Of a stretch of DNA of 39,942 nucleotides, positions 17,691 to 27,671 are shown in pieces. Where the stretch lies: the NCBI GenBank assembly GCA_022424925.1, contig JAKMGM010000113.1:1-39942 (forward strand), written 5' to 3'. The notes under the pieces were generated by a model. That model saw nothing but the letters and a program-made list of their open reading frames with translations. It made no database searches and was not told the DNA's origin. This DNA is from Candidatus Poseidoniaceae archaeon. Its GTDB lineage: Archaea; Thermoplasmatota; Poseidoniia; Poseidoniales; Poseidoniaceae. How positions within the stretch are numbered: position 1 is the first letter of the stretch; each line of letters begins with the position of its first letter. The position numbers were made by a program, and so were the translations under genes.

Positions 17691-18950
17691 ATGGCGAGCG
17701 TCTTGACTCTCGACGATATCAACGTCGAAAACAAAACAGTTCTGGTTCGCGTCGACATCAACTGCCCGCTTTTGCCGGACACCAAAGCTTTCCTTGATAC
17801 GACGAGAATTAAAGCGATTGTTCCAACGTTGAATAAACTCAAGGACTCAAGGGTTGTTCTTCTGGCTCATCAATCACGACCCGGAAAAAATGATTTCACA
17901 TCAACGCTCGGTCACTCACGTGAACTAGGGCGGATTCTTGGAAGACCCATCAAATGGGTAGACGACGTGGCCGGACAGAAAGCAATGCTTGCCATTGAAT
18001 CGCTCAATGTTGGTGAAATTCTCATGTTGAACAACGTGCGAATGTATGCTGACGAGGTCAACACCAAAGGCGGGTTTGACGTTATGGCAGACACGGCTAT
18101 GGTCCAAAACTTGGCCAGCGTCGCCGATGTGTTCGTCTATGATGCATTTGCATGTGCACACCGTAGCACGCCGTCAGGTGTTGGTTTCACGCACTTGATT
18201 CCGTGTGTTGCTGGAGAACTTATGAGGAATGAACTCAGCAAACTCGACAGGGCTTTAGATCACCCTGCTCGCCCTTGTATTGCCGTTCTTGGAGGCATCA
18301 AAGTCGATGATTCAATCCTCGTTGCTGACAATATGCTGCGCAACAACATTTGTGATCAATTCTGGCCTACTGGGGGAGTCGCTAATCTTCTGCTCGAACT
18401 TTCCGGTTTTGAAATCGGTGCAGTGAACCATGATTTCTTGGTGAATGAATTGGGCAAAAATTGGCACCAAACGGTAGAAACTGCCAAATCGCTGTTGCAA
18501 GACTTCGCCGAACACATCCATCTTCCTGTTGACATTGCAGCAAACATCGAAGACAACCGTGTCGACCTCGCCATAGACCAGCTTCCCATCGAAGCACCAA
18601 TTTTTGACATGGGCATCGAATCGATTCTTCGTTTATCAGCCGCAATCAAATCCGCTGGAACGATACATTTGAACGGTCCAGCAGGCGTTTTTGAAATCGA
18701 AGACTTTGCTTTTGGAACCGTCGAGATGTTGAATGCTTGTGCAGAATCCAAGGGGTATGTGGTCGTTGGTGGTGGACACACCTCCACCCTCATAGTCAAG
18801 CATGGACTTCGTGATAAAATGGGGCATATGTCGACCGGTGGCGGCGCATGTCTCGATTACATTGCAGGGAAGAATTTGCCAGCGGTGGCCAGTCTTGAAG
18901 CGAGTGCCAAAGCCTTCACATTGAACATAGAACGCTCATTGGACCAATGA
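17691..18950 (+). CDS. pgk: Phosphoglycerate kinase
   Basis: NKTVLVRVDINCPL, RVVLLAHQSRPGK, VFVYDAFACAHRSTPSGVGF, CIAVLGGIKVDDSI, LNGPAGVFE and STGGGACLDYIAGK are PGK motifs. ATG at 17691 has an upstream GGAG. Confidence 0.95.
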   Translation: MASVLTLDDINVENKTVLVRVDINCPLLPDTKAFLDTTRIKAIVPTLNKLKDSRVVLLAHQSRPGKNDFTSTLGHSRELGRILGRPIKWVDDVAGQKAMLAIESLNVGEILMLNNVRMYADEVNTKGGFDVMADTAMVQNLASVADVFVYDAFACAHRSTPSGVGFTHLIPCVAGELMRNELSKLDRALDHPARPCIAVLGGIKVDDSILVADNMLRNNICDQFWPTGGVANLLLELSGFEIGAVNHDFLVNELGKNWHQTVETAKSLLQDFAEHIHLPVDIAANIEDNRVDLAIDQLPIEAPIFDMGIESILRLSAAIKSAGTIHLNGPAGVFEIEDFAFGTVEMLNACAESKGYVVVGGGHTSTLIVKHGLRDKMGHMSTGGGACLDYIAGKNLPAVASLEASAKAFTLNIERSLDQ

Positions 18951-18952
18951 GG

Positions 18953-19025
18953 AGCCACTGGGGAGGTTCGAACTCCCGACCTCCTGATTACGAATCAGGT
19001 GCTATACCAGCTAAGCCACAGTGGC
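18953..19025 (-). tRNA. tRNA-Thr (anticodon CGT)
   Basis: Reverse complement GCCACTGTGGCTTAGCTGGTATAGCACCTGATTCGTAATCAGGAGGTCGGGAGTTCGAACCTCCCCAGTGGCT folds as a cloverleaf. Anticodon loop TTCGTAA, T-arm GGGAGTTCGAACCTCCC. Confidence 0.93.
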
Positions 19026-19103
19026 GCAAACCATCGGCAGCGTCAATGAGAGATAAGGCAAACGGTTGAAAGCGTTCATGAGGGGTGAGGATGACCGAAG
19101 GTC

Positions 19104-20363
19104 ATGGCCGAGGACATGAGCGTTCGCTACCGCAACGCAATATTGTACGATGATAAAGGTCACAAACATACAGGTGATGTGCTCCTTCACCAAGACGGTA
19201 GTTGGTCGCAATCGGTTGGCGATGAGGATGTTCAAAACGACCTTGACGGCTCAAACAGACTCATCACCCGCAGCCTTCAAAATTGGCACACACATCTGGC
19301 CATGCAGTTGAATGCTCGTGATTTTAGCGACGGATACCCGCTTCATCGATGGCTGAATGAGGCTATTTTCCCCACCGAAGCAAAACTCAATCCGGAATAT
19401 GTTCGAGTTGGTGCACAGGCTGCTGCTGCTGAAATGATACGAACGGGTAGTTCATTTGCTGCGGACATGTATTTTTATCCGGCCGTTACAGGTAATGTGC
19501 TCCAACAAGCAGGTCTTCGCGGACTGATTGGCGGCCCTGTTAGCGATGCAGCGCTTCCGTCCCACCCAGATGCAGCTTCTGCTTTGGATGAACTGGATAG
19601 CATTTTGAAATCGCAGCGACCAGAAGACCGCATTCAATACGCCATTGCGACACATTCCGTCTACCTCTGCTCTGAAGAAACGCTGCTCAAGGCATCAGAA
19701 CTGGCAGAGAAACGAGATGCTCGGCTTCACATTCATGTTAGTGAGACGAGGAAAGAGATTGCTGATTGCCATGACAAAACCGGCCTTTATCCAATAGAAT
19801 ACCTCAACAGTTTGGATTTCTTCAAACCCGGGACAGTGTGTGCACACGCATCTTGGGTAAAGAAGAACGAAATCCGGATGCTCGCTGAACACCAAGTTAC
19901 GGCCGTTCATTGCCCTTCATCGAATATGAAAATCGCCTGCGGTGGCACGCTTTCCTATCCAGCATACAAACAAGCTGGAGTTGATGTGCGTATCGGAACA
20001 GACGGGGCGGCCTCTTCAGGTAGTGGTCTTGACATGCTCGCTGAAGCGCGTTTAGCGGCTCTTGTGCAGCGACATGACCATTGGGATGCTACACTTCTAC
20101 CAGCGAGTGAAGTCTTTTCCATGGCTACAAAGGGAAGTTCAGATTGGGCAGTGTGGGATCTCAACGACATTCGGATGCGACCGGTTGGGAGAAGTGGAAA
20201 CCGTCACCTCGCAAACCTCGTCTTCAATGGAGCTGAATGTCTCGATTTGTGGGTAGATGGAAACCCACTTCGGCTCGATGGACACACAATGACCATCGAT
20301 GAAAACCGAGCGTGGAATGAATTGGATACTGCGGTACAATCGTATTACGATGGCGTTGAATAA
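19104..20363 (+). CDS. Amidohydrolase, 5'-methylthioadenosine/S-adenosylhomocysteine deaminase-like
   Basis: QNWHTHLAMQLNARDFSDGYPLHRWLNEAIFPTEAKL, HIHVSETRKEI, CAHASWVKKNEI, HCPSSNMKIACG and RIGTDGAASSGSGLDMLAE match the family. Confidence 0.88.
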   Translation: MAEDMSVRYRNAILYDDKGHKHTGDVLLHQDGSWSQSVGDEDVQNDLDGSNRLITRSLQNWHTHLAMQLNARDFSDGYPLHRWLNEAIFPTEAKLNPEYVRVGAQAAAAEMIRTGSSFAADMYFYPAVTGNVLQQAGLRGLIGGPVSDAALPSHPDAASALDELDSILKSQRPEDRIQYAIATHSVYLCSEETLLKASELAEKRDARLHIHVSETRKEIADCHDKTGLYPIEYLNSLDFFKPGTVCAHASWVKKNEIRMLAEHQVTAVHCPSSNMKIACGGTLSYPAYKQAGVDVRIGTDGAASSGSGLDMLAEARLAALVQRHDHWDATLLPASEVFSMATKGSSDWAVWDLNDIRMRPVGRSGNRHLANLVFNGAECLDLWVDGNPLRLDGHTMTIDENRAWNELDTAVQSYYDGVE

Positions 20364-20912
20364 TTATTTCATTCGGGCGAGAGCCAAGCCACCGACTCCT
20401 ATGAGGAAACTGAACAGATATGTTGCAGCCCCAGCCGATAAACCGACCTGATAGCGAAGGGAAAGTTCGGTTCCTGCAGGCAGTGTCCCTGACTTGGTGC
20501 CGATTCCTGCATAATATTCTCCAGAGGTAACCCGCCAATCCATGCCTTCGGTTCCATCGACGGCGGTTGCCTCGTATCCATCATCACCGTATTGACACGT
20601 TTGACTTTCCGAAGTCGCTTCTAAGAATGCCCCACCGTTTGCCCGAATACCATCGCACTGCTGTTTCTTATCCGCTTCGGCAATAACCATGAAAATATCA
20701 TCACGGTCCCACTGTATTTCCGTATCTGCAATGATGAACAACGGAGCGGGATTTCCCGGTAACGCCTCTTCTGAAAAGAAGACGTACCCTTCGACATTCG
20801 GCGTCGGCACGTCGTTGATTTCCCCTTCAATGGTGTAACCAACGGTACCGCCTGCAATAAGCAGTACAGCCAACCCCGCCAAACAGAATCCAATGATTTT
20901 TCTTTTACCCAT
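20364..20912 (-). CDS. Hypothetical membrane-anchored protein
   Basis: N-terminal TM (IIGFCLAGLAVLLIAGGTVGYTI) and C-terminal TM (AATYLFSFLIGVGGLALA) flank an extracytoplasmic domain. Confidence 0.6.
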   Translation of the reverse strand: MGKRKIIGFCLAGLAVLLIAGGTVGYTIEGEINDVPTPNVEGYVFFSEEALPGNPAPLFIIADTEIQWDRDDIFMVIAEADKKQQCDGIRANGGAFLEATSESQTCQYGDDGYEATAVDGTEGMDWRVTSGEYYAGIGTKSGTLPAGTELSLRYQVGLSAGAATYLFSFLIGVGGLALARMK

Positions 20913-20921
20913 TCAAAGACC

Positions 20922-22082
20922 TCACATTTGGAAGAACGCCAATGCGAGAATAATGTAACACGCCAAAAGCATTGCACCTTCAAGCCAATTTGACTTACCG
21001 TCCGTCATAATCGAATTGGCAACAAGTACCGAAATGAAGGTTGCAGCGGTCTCAAGTAACCCGAACTCGAGCGTCAAGCCCACACCGAGGAACCAAGCGA
21101 ACAGAACCATCACAGGCGCCACAAACAGTGCAATCTGTACGCTGCTTCCAATAGCAATGGCGATTGAAAGGTCCATTTTGTCCTTTCCAGCGACCAAGAC
21201 TGCCGTGAAATGTTCCGCAGCATTTCCGAAGAATGGTAAAAGAATCACGCCAATGAACAGTTCGGGCATGTGCCATTTCTCAACAGCAACCTCCAAACTG
21301 TGGACTAAAATGTGCGCCATCCAGCCTACGAGAATGGTCGAGAGGATGAGCAAAATCCATGCGTCTCGGATTGTCATCTGTGGGTCTTCGTGCGAGCCGT
21401 GACCAGTCTCAGTTTCGAACACATCGACATGTGTCTTGAGTTGAAACAGCAGCGATAAGCCATAGATGATGAGCAATACCACTGCAGTGTAATGCGACAG
21501 TTGAGCAACATCACCGACAGTTCCGCCTGAATGGTGTACTGCGCTTGGAATGATGAGGGCGACTATGGCCAGCAAAAGAAGCGAACCGTTCATTCGACCG
21601 GCATCAGGACTAAACAACTGAATTTTATGATTCACGCCACCCCAGACCATAGCCAGTCCAAGAACCAACAGTAGGTTGCCCAAAATGGAACCAATCAAGG
21701 ATGCCTGTGTTACGGTAATCATTGTTTCAGCCAGTTCTTCATTTTGCGAAGCAGTGTAGAGTGCAAGGCCTGCGATAATCATTTCAACGGCATTACCGAA
21801 CGTAGCGTTCAGTAAACCACCAACTGCTTCTCCGGTTCGGAGTGCTATTTCTTCAGTCGCCTTCCCCATGAGAAAGGCCAAAGGCATTATCGCAACCATC
21901 GAGAACATGAACGCAAGGCCGCCTTGATGGGTAAAGTTCGCATACAAAGCCACGGGTACGGCAAAAAGCAGAACATTGAGTTTGTTTTTCCGCGGGTCGA
22001 ACGACGAAAGCCAGGAGTGCATTTCCTCATCGACTTGAGCCGTCAAGTTCGCCTCTTTTCCCGCAGTCTTCGATTCAGTCAT
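20922..22082 (-). CDS. Calcium/proton exchanger (CaCA family, Cax-type)
   Basis: Paired alpha-repeat motifs GGLLNATFGNAVEMIIAGLAL and LPFFGNAAEHFTAVLVA(x)nAIGSSVQIALFVAP. Confidence 0.93.
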   Translation of the reverse strand: MTESKTAGKEANLTAQVDEEMHSWLSSFDPRKNKLNVLLFAVPVALYANFTHQGGLAFMFSMVAIMPLAFLMGKATEEIALRTGEAVGGLLNATFGNAVEMIIAGLALYTASQNEELAETMITVTQASLIGSILGNLLLVLGLAMVWGGVNHKIQLFSPDAGRMNGSLLLLAIVALIIPSAVHHSGGTVGDVAQLSHYTAVVLLIIYGLSLLFQLKTHVDVFETETGHGSHEDPQMTIRDAWILLILSTILVGWMAHILVHSLEVAVEKWHMPELFIGVILLPFFGNAAEHFTAVLVAGKDKMDLSIAIAIGSSVQIALFVAPVMVLFAWFLGVGLTLEFGLLETAATFISVLVANSIMTDGKSNWLEGAMLLACYIILALAFFQM

Positions 22083-22128
22083 GTCAATCCCGTACTCTGT
22101 CTGTCGTCGACTTCACCGCTGTATCAAC

Positions 22129-25100
22129 TCAGTCATCGTTCTTTTTCCGGCTCACCGTACGACGCTTCGGCGCTTTACGGGGGGCTGCTCGGCGACCTAC
22201 AGCTCGCTTCTTCTTGACAGGTTTCTCTTCTTCGACTTCTTCTTCCTCGTCATCATCGTAAGCGCCCCAGTCAATACCGTCATCGTCTTCTTCATCGTCT
22301 TCGGGGATTTCAGGAACATCCTTCTTTCGGCGGGTTTTACGGGCAATGACGTTCACGGCGAACGGATCTTCATCTTCGACGGGTTCTGCCTCTTTTTCCG
22401 GCTCTGCGGCTTTTTCTTCGGTCTTTTCGCTGGTATCAGTGACTGCACCCATATCCAAATCTTGAGATGTGCCTATGAATTCAGACATCCAATCCTCGTC
22501 TTCTTCTTCCTCATCGCCGGCCTTCTTTTTCTTTGGACCGCTCATACTGGTGCTGATTACAAGCAGCATGATGATAAGCGAGAACACGAATATGCCTGAA
22601 AGAACCCATACCAGGATATACGGTGGGTCGGTAAAAGATGGTTCAACAATAATGGCTTCTGGCGGGTCTTTTAGAGATTCAACATAGTTACATGAGGTCG
22701 TACCGTCGAGTCGGTTTCGACATTCATCAACAACAAAGATAACACTGGCCGAGCGTTCATTCCCCGCAGAATCAACGGAACGCACAAACACTGCGTGTTG
22801 ACCGGGGAGGAAATTACCCGCAGAAAATTCGAGGTCAAGAACCAGTGAACTGTTATCTCCAAGCAGGTTGGTAACTTCGGTCGCCTCAGTCCAAGGCGTG
22901 GATATCGACTGGCCAGTCCCGTAGTTGTACGTGAACTTGTATTGGAACGAATCGATTCGTACATCGTCTTCAGCTCCCGCAAGCAATTGGATTTTGTTGC
23001 CGTAAAGGTACTTCGATTCACCATCTGAAAACGATGAGGGTGAATAGATGACAACAGTTGGTGGAACAGCATCAACTGCTCTGTCTGTCCATTGTTGAGA
23101 GGCCTTGTTGTTCGCTTTGTCCTCCATTTGAACTTCAAAGACCATGTCTCCTGCAATCGTTGCGGCGGTTACGAAGAAATCCAACTCATACACGGGCCCT
23201 CTGTCGGGATTACCAGCGTTTTCTTGGATGAGCGCCATCTCTCGCTCGCCACCGGATAAGTCACCGCCACCGACGGTCGTGATGTTGATCATTGGATTAA
23301 CGTCGAGGTATTCGTCAAATTCAATTTGAACCTTGTAGTCGCCAGCAATGAGGGAAGGACTGGTAAATGCTTCATTGTCTTCATTGATGAGAACCATTGA
23401 TGCCACTGGGGCTTTGGTATCTTCTGTCACTTTAATGGCATTTGAATTGAGGCCCGAATAGGTTTCAGGATCGGTATTGCCCCATTTGTCGGTTACCATC
23501 ACTGCATACCAGACGTCTCTGTCCACATCTTTCGGAATATCCAGTTGGCGGAAAAAGGTGTTTTCCTCGGATGTACCGGCTTGAATGTTGTCCAAAACAA
23601 GTTCCCAACCGTCTTCCGTTACCGAACTGATATCGCCTTCGTCTTCGCCGAAGGGCTCACCGTAATGGCGCCAAACTTGGTACATTTCATCGCTTTCGTC
23701 GCTGTTAAACCATTCAAGAGTAACCTTTTCGAGGTACCCAATGGATAGGACCTCCTTCATATTAACTCGGAGCGGTGCAGTGGTATCTTCTTCATTGCCT
23801 TCAGCAATTTGGAAGTAGTTTTGATTCAATCTCTTGTCCATGTATGTTCCAGAGAGGTGACCGTAGAGTGCTTCAGTGGTTACGAAATAGTAGGGGCGTG
23901 AAGCCAGTAGTCCGTCTGTAAGTTCGACATCAAAGAAGCCGACACCATCGCTGACTGAACCAAGCCATTGCAGCGAACCGTTGAATGTCGCCCATTCACC
24001 ACCGGTTACTTTCCAGCCAGCCTTGTAGACGTGGTATTGCTCTCCTTCCACACCCAATTGGTCGTTCCACGAAACCCTCGTTGTTTTGTTTCCGATAAAT
24101 TCGGCGTATACGTTGGTTGGTTCTGCAATCCACGGGCTAAACGCATCTTCGAGAACTGCATCCGAGCATGAATTGAAGGAGACATTGGTATCCATCACAC
24201 CGTACAAATCCACGGTTGCCACACAATAGTAGGCCATGCCCAGTCGTCCGGTAGGCACCTCGTATTCGAACGATTCAACACCTTCGGAAATCGTCCCTAA
24301 CAACTGAACATCGGAACGAAGAACGCTTGAAAATGCAGTGCCTGACATGTAGATTCGGTAGGATTCACCTACTTCGCCGTTCACATCAGTCCAAACTACG
24401 GTTGTTGTGCCGCCACCATCGGTTGGGTCTGCCGTGAATTGTGCATACATCGAACTCACCTGTTCAGGTGGCATGTTGTCTTCCATCACGGGAGAAGTCA
24501 TGGCGTTGTTTGACAGGAACCGAACATCTTGATAATCGACGCCAATCTCATTCCAGTTGGGTAGGTTGTAGGTCACAGAATAGTACGCATCTCGGTCGGT
24601 GTTTTGGGGCACATCAATGACAATCGAGGAAGTTCCGGCAGGTAACGTTGCAACAGGTGCTTCGGATAGCAGCATGTTGGGCCCGTTCGAACGGGTCACC
24701 GGGTACGATGTTCGGTACAGAAGAACCTCATAGGCATCGTCACCGGTTTCAGGTAAAATTGGGAAGATGTCGTTGTAGTTGATCCACTGGATTGTCGATT
24801 GGCTGGTGTCTGGGTTGAACGAGCCAAAGATGTTGTACGGAGTACGAATCGCTGTTGTCTGTTCGAGAATCGGCGTCGAAATCACTGAAGCGTTTTCATC
24901 CAAATCAAGCAAAGGGGTTCCATCGCCAAGCGTTGTTGTAACAGCGTAGTAGAACGATTCATTCACGCCTGGAGGGACCAAGAATGACGCTGAGTGTTGT
25001 GCAACAGTGCCGTTGATGCCTCGACATCTGAACGCAACGTTCTGAACTTCCTCTGACGAACACGCAATGATTCCCGTCTCGAATGGCGATAGGTCGCCGA

Positions 25101-25383
25101 TTGATGTAGCGTTGATGGGCTCACTTGAACGGTATACGTCGTACGTTGCGCTAAAGAGGCCTTGTAATACCGACCCGTCAATATCGATATTCCGCCAAGT
25201 GATGGTTGTTGTCTCGGTTGCTGGGTCGAAGACTGCGTTGATGTCTTGGGCTTGCAAATTGTTTGGATTACCGATATCTTCCGCCGAAACGTTGGCGAGA
25301 GGAAGTAGAGCCAAAAGCATGCACAACACAAGGAAAATTGCTTTTCTCTTGCCTTCTTTACCGAGCAGTTCGACCGTCATCAA
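22129..25383 (-). CDS. Large secreted/membrane-anchored protein with Fn3-like repeats and charge-segregated C-terminal tail
   Basis: Signal peptide, repeated TxxxxVxW...YxVYRS/YRIYxS...YYxVTT modules, one C-terminal TM (PYILVWVLSGIFVFSLIIMLLVIS), then an acidic tail ending in KKKRAVGRRAAPRKAPKRRTVSRKKNDD. Confidence 0.82.
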   Translation of the reverse strand: MMTVELLGKEGKRKAIFLVLCMLLALLPLANVSAEDIGNPNNLQAQDINAVFDPATETTTITWRNIDIDGSVLQGLFSATYDVYRSSEPINATSIGDLSPFETGIIACSSEEVQNVAFRCRGINGTVAQHSASFLVPPGVNESFYYAVTTTLGDGTPLLDLDENASVISTPILEQTTAIRTPYNIFGSFNPDTSQSTIQWINYNDIFPILPETGDDAYEVLLYRTSYPVTRSNGPNMLLSEAPVATLPAGTSSIVIDVPQNTDRDAYYSVTYNLPNWNEIGVDYQDVRFLSNNAMTSPVMEDNMPPEQVSSMYAQFTADPTDGGGTTTVVWTDVNGEVGESYRIYMSGTAFSSVLRSDVQLLGTISEGVESFEYEVPTGRLGMAYYCVATVDLYGVMDTNVSFNSCSDAVLEDAFSPWIAEPTNVYAEFIGNKTTRVSWNDQLGVEGEQYHVYKAGWKVTGGEWATFNGSLQWLGSVSDGVGFFDVELTDGLLASRPYYFVTTEALYGHLSGTYMDKRLNQNYFQIAEGNEEDTTAPLRVNMKEVLSIGYLEKVTLEWFNSDESDEMYQVWRHYGEPFGEDEGDISSVTEDGWELVLDNIQAGTSEENTFFRQLDIPKDVDRDVWYAVMVTDKWGNTDPETYSGLNSNAIKVTEDTKAPVASMVLINEDNEAFTSPSLIAGDYKVQIEFDEYLDVNPMINITTVGGGDLSGGEREMALIQENAGNPDRGPVYELDFFVTAATIAGDMVFEVQMEDKANNKASQQWTDRAVDAVPPTVVIYSPSSFSDGESKYLYGNKIQLLAGAEDDVRIDSFQYKFTYNYGTGQSISTPWTEATEVTNLLGDNSSLVLDLEFSAGNFLPGQHAVFVRSVDSAGNERSASVIFVVDECRNRLDGTTSCNYVESLKDPPEAIIVEPSFTDPPYILVWVLSGIFVFSLIIMLLVISTSMSGPKKKKAGDEEEEDEDWMSEFIGTSQDLDMGAVTDTSEKTEEKAAEPEKEAEPVEDEDPFAVNVIARKTRRKKDVPEIPEDDEEDDDGIDWGAYDDDEEEEVEEEKPVKKKRAVGRRAAPRKAPKRRTVSRKKNDD

Positions 25384-25390
25384 TTCGCTT

Positions 25391-25402
25391 GTCGCATGCG
25401 AC
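25391..25402. promoter_or_regulatory. 12-bp perfect palindrome GTCGCATGCGAC upstream of the Fn3-like protein gene
   Basis: Sequence equals its reverse complement; lies 8 bp upstream of the minus-strand start at 25383. Confidence 0.35.
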
Positions 25403-25449
25403 GGTTAAGAGCATGTCGCATATCTAAGCGATAAAATCGGCTTTCAGCA

Positions 25450-25464
25450 CACCCCTACGGGGTG
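25450..25464. terminator. Short GC hairpin CACCCC-TAC-GGGGTG downstream of the CDP-alcohol phosphatidyltransferase gene
   Basis: 6-bp perfect stem with 3-nt loop. On the minus strand it follows the 25478 stop codon. Confidence 0.35.
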
Positions 25465-25477
25465 ACGAAATCAGGAA

Positions 25478-26245
25478 TCATTCCTGTTCCGAACGCTGAT
25501 TTGGTTGGGGCAGTGGATTCTCTTCATCAATGCGGTTTATTTCGGCATGTGCCTGCTGGAAACGCACGAGGAATGTCCACAGACCTCCGAATGCAGAGAT
25601 AAGCACAACAATGCTGAGCGGGTTGATTGGAACATGGTCCAGCACGCCAGGCAACATTCCGAAATCACCAATATCTGCATGGATGAACACGCCCATCAAG
25701 AAAATGCCCAAAATCGTCAGCACCGTCCTGTCGGCTCTCGAAAAACCACGATAATTTCTCGAACCGGCTACGGCTTGAGCTTGTGTCCCCATGTACGAGC
25801 CGAGCAACGTCAGCCATGCGGCCACAAATCCAAGCGTGATGTCACCAACGAATACTGAACCAGCAATGCACAGCACCCAAACCGCGTCAAGGATACGGTC
25901 GAAGGTGTGGTCAAGGTAATCGCCCCAACGACTCACATTGCCGAATTTTCGGGCGAGTGGGCCGTCTAAGCCATCCATCGCCATGGCCAGAATCATCAAC
26001 AAGCCACTACCGAACAGCATGTTTGCACCATACGATGTTTCTTCAGCTGTGAGTACAGCCAATCCGGCAAGCACACCAACAGGCAGAGCAACCCAAGTAA
26101 TCGTCGACGGTTTGACGTTTTCAAGAGCGTCCAAAAGTGGATTCAACACTCCTTCCCAAGCGTCGCGTAGTTTCTCTAGAGCCATGGTAACCGTCTCGCC
26201 GGCTGCAACGGGGGGTGTTTGTTGTTGCGGTAGATCTTCGGCCAA
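25478..26245 (-). CDS. CDP-alcohol phosphatidyltransferase family protein
   Basis: MDGLDGPLARKFGNVSRWGDYLDHTFDRILD matches DGx2ARx8Gx3Dx3D; multiple TM segments. Confidence 0.92.
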   Translation of the reverse strand: MAEDLPQQQTPPVAAGETVTMALEKLRDAWEGVLNPLLDALENVKPSTITWVALPVGVLAGLAVLTAEETSYGANMLFGSGLLMILAMAMDGLDGPLARKFGNVSRWGDYLDHTFDRILDAVWVLCIAGSVFVGDITLGFVAAWLTLLGSYMGTQAQAVAGSRNYRGFSRADRTVLTILGIFLMGVFIHADIGDFGMLPGVLDHVPINPLSIVVLISAFGGLWTFLVRFQQAHAEINRIDEENPLPQPNQRSEQE

Positions 26246-26254
26246 TGTGGCCTC

Positions 26255-26836
26255 TTACAACCAACTGACGGCTTTCGAACTTGCTTCTTGAAGAGGAAGT
26301 GAAGGCATGCCTTGTTCAATCCATTCAACAATTTTGGCTTGAATCTCATCATCGGATGATGCGGAGGTGTCGATTTCAAGGATGGGCGTTTCAATTTCAA
26401 ATTCAAGCAGTTCAGACCACGTGCCAGAGAGCATTTCCCATTCAACATTGGCGTTTATTTTTGACTGCGAATAGCCCCGTTGGAGAAGTCGCTGACGAAG
26501 CTGCTCAGGTTCGCAGCGCAGCAGAACGATGGCGTCGACCCCAAGGAAATGAGCGAGGTGCCCATCCAACAAGCATGATTTGGCGCCATCGAATTCCCAT
26601 TGTTCCGCCAGTTTGTGAATGTCGACGGGTGCCGATTGGTCTTCACCATCGACTTCCCCTAAGCAATTGTGTTGTTCTGCTAATGCTTGGATAGAAATCA
26701 CTTGGAACGCATCACTCAGCGATTGACATAGCGTTGTTTTACCGGAGCCAGGTGTCCCGGTTACGGCGATACAAAGGGGTTCTTCCACAATGAACGCTAT
26801 GGTGTTCAACACATAAACAGAAAGGAAGAACGGCAA
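26255..26836 (-). CDS. AK6/Fap7-like adenylate kinase family protein
   Basis: Walker A IAVTGTPGSGKTTLCQSL, DGHLAHFL, VLLRCEPEQLRQRLLQRGYSQSKINANVEWE. The exact start is uncertain. Confidence 0.82.
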   Translation of the reverse strand: MPFFLSVYVLNTIAFIVEEPLCIAVTGTPGSGKTTLCQSLSDAFQVISIQALAEQHNCLGEVDGEDQSAPVDIHKLAEQWEFDGAKSCLLDGHLAHFLGVDAIVLLRCEPEQLRQRLLQRGYSQSKINANVEWEMLSGTWSELLEFEIETPILEIDTSASSDDEIQAKIVEWIEQGMPSLPLQEASSKAVSWL

Positions 26837-26928
26837 GGAAAGCGCAGTTTTCTATTGATGCGCGTAGATACTTGGAGGCAAAGGCATCATAGGGCAACAC
26901 CCATAGCGACCGCTGTTACCATGTTCGG

Positions 26929-27670
26929 AATGAATGACCCGTCACAAACACTGCTCCAGTTGGAGCGGTACATGGCAGAAGGTCGTATGGAAATGTCTGA
27001 AGTGATGGCTATCCAGTTCACCGATATGTTTCTCGCCCAGAAAAAGCGTGATTCAAATGCACAAAGTATGCTGGTCAAGGGCTTACGAATTTTATGTGAT
27101 GTTTTTCTTGCAAGGGGAAAAGCGAAGCGCGGAATTTCGACGGTGAAGATCCTTCATCGGGAGAGGAAAAAACTCGTTCAAATATTAACCAAGGGGGCGC
27201 CTCATCTCCTTTCAAAGATGACCCCAGCATCTGAGGATTACCGCCGAGCAGGGAATATTTTCGCCTTAGCTGGTAAACAATCATCGGCGATCAAAGCCTT
27301 CCGCCAATGTGAGAAACTATCGCCGAACCATCTGGCATCGGCTTTGGAGGCGTGTCAGTTGTTTCCGGATAACAAAAAACTCATTCACCTCTTTGTCAAG
27401 AATGCGACGCAAGCAGGGCCGGTCGTCATGTACGAGGGTGTGTTTTATCTGCAGCCTGAAACATCGCCGATGGTGAAAATTGACAATGTCATTCGCGTTC
27501 TTCAGTCCGCTCTTGAGCAAAGCCTTGGACCGTTGGATGCCTGCTCAGCACAACTCAAGCGGATTACCGATGAGCGTCAAGCCATTGAACGCGGCGAGGC
27601 TGCGGCGAATGCCCGTTTGCAAGCGGCGATGGATCTTCTCAAGCCACAGCACGACTATTACGAGTACTGA
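26929..27670 (+). CDS. TPR-like helical-repeat protein of unknown function
   Basis: EDYRRAGNIFALAGKQSSAIKAFRQCEKLSPNHLASALEACQLFPDN looks TPR-like. Upstream in-frame starts exist at 26855 and 26920. Confidence 0.6.
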
Positions 27671-27671
27671 A

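Noticed and set aside
22200-22300. Trinucleotide-like CTT/CTC/GTC low-complexity run
   Set aside because: Explained by coding of Glu/Asp/Lys runs in the protein tail; not a genomic satellite or CRISPR.
22081-22599. 172-aa plus-strand ORF (Phe/Leu-rich)
   Set aside because: Antisense to the low-complexity acidic/basic tail of the 22129-25383 protein; composition reflects GAA/GAT-repeat coding on the other strand.
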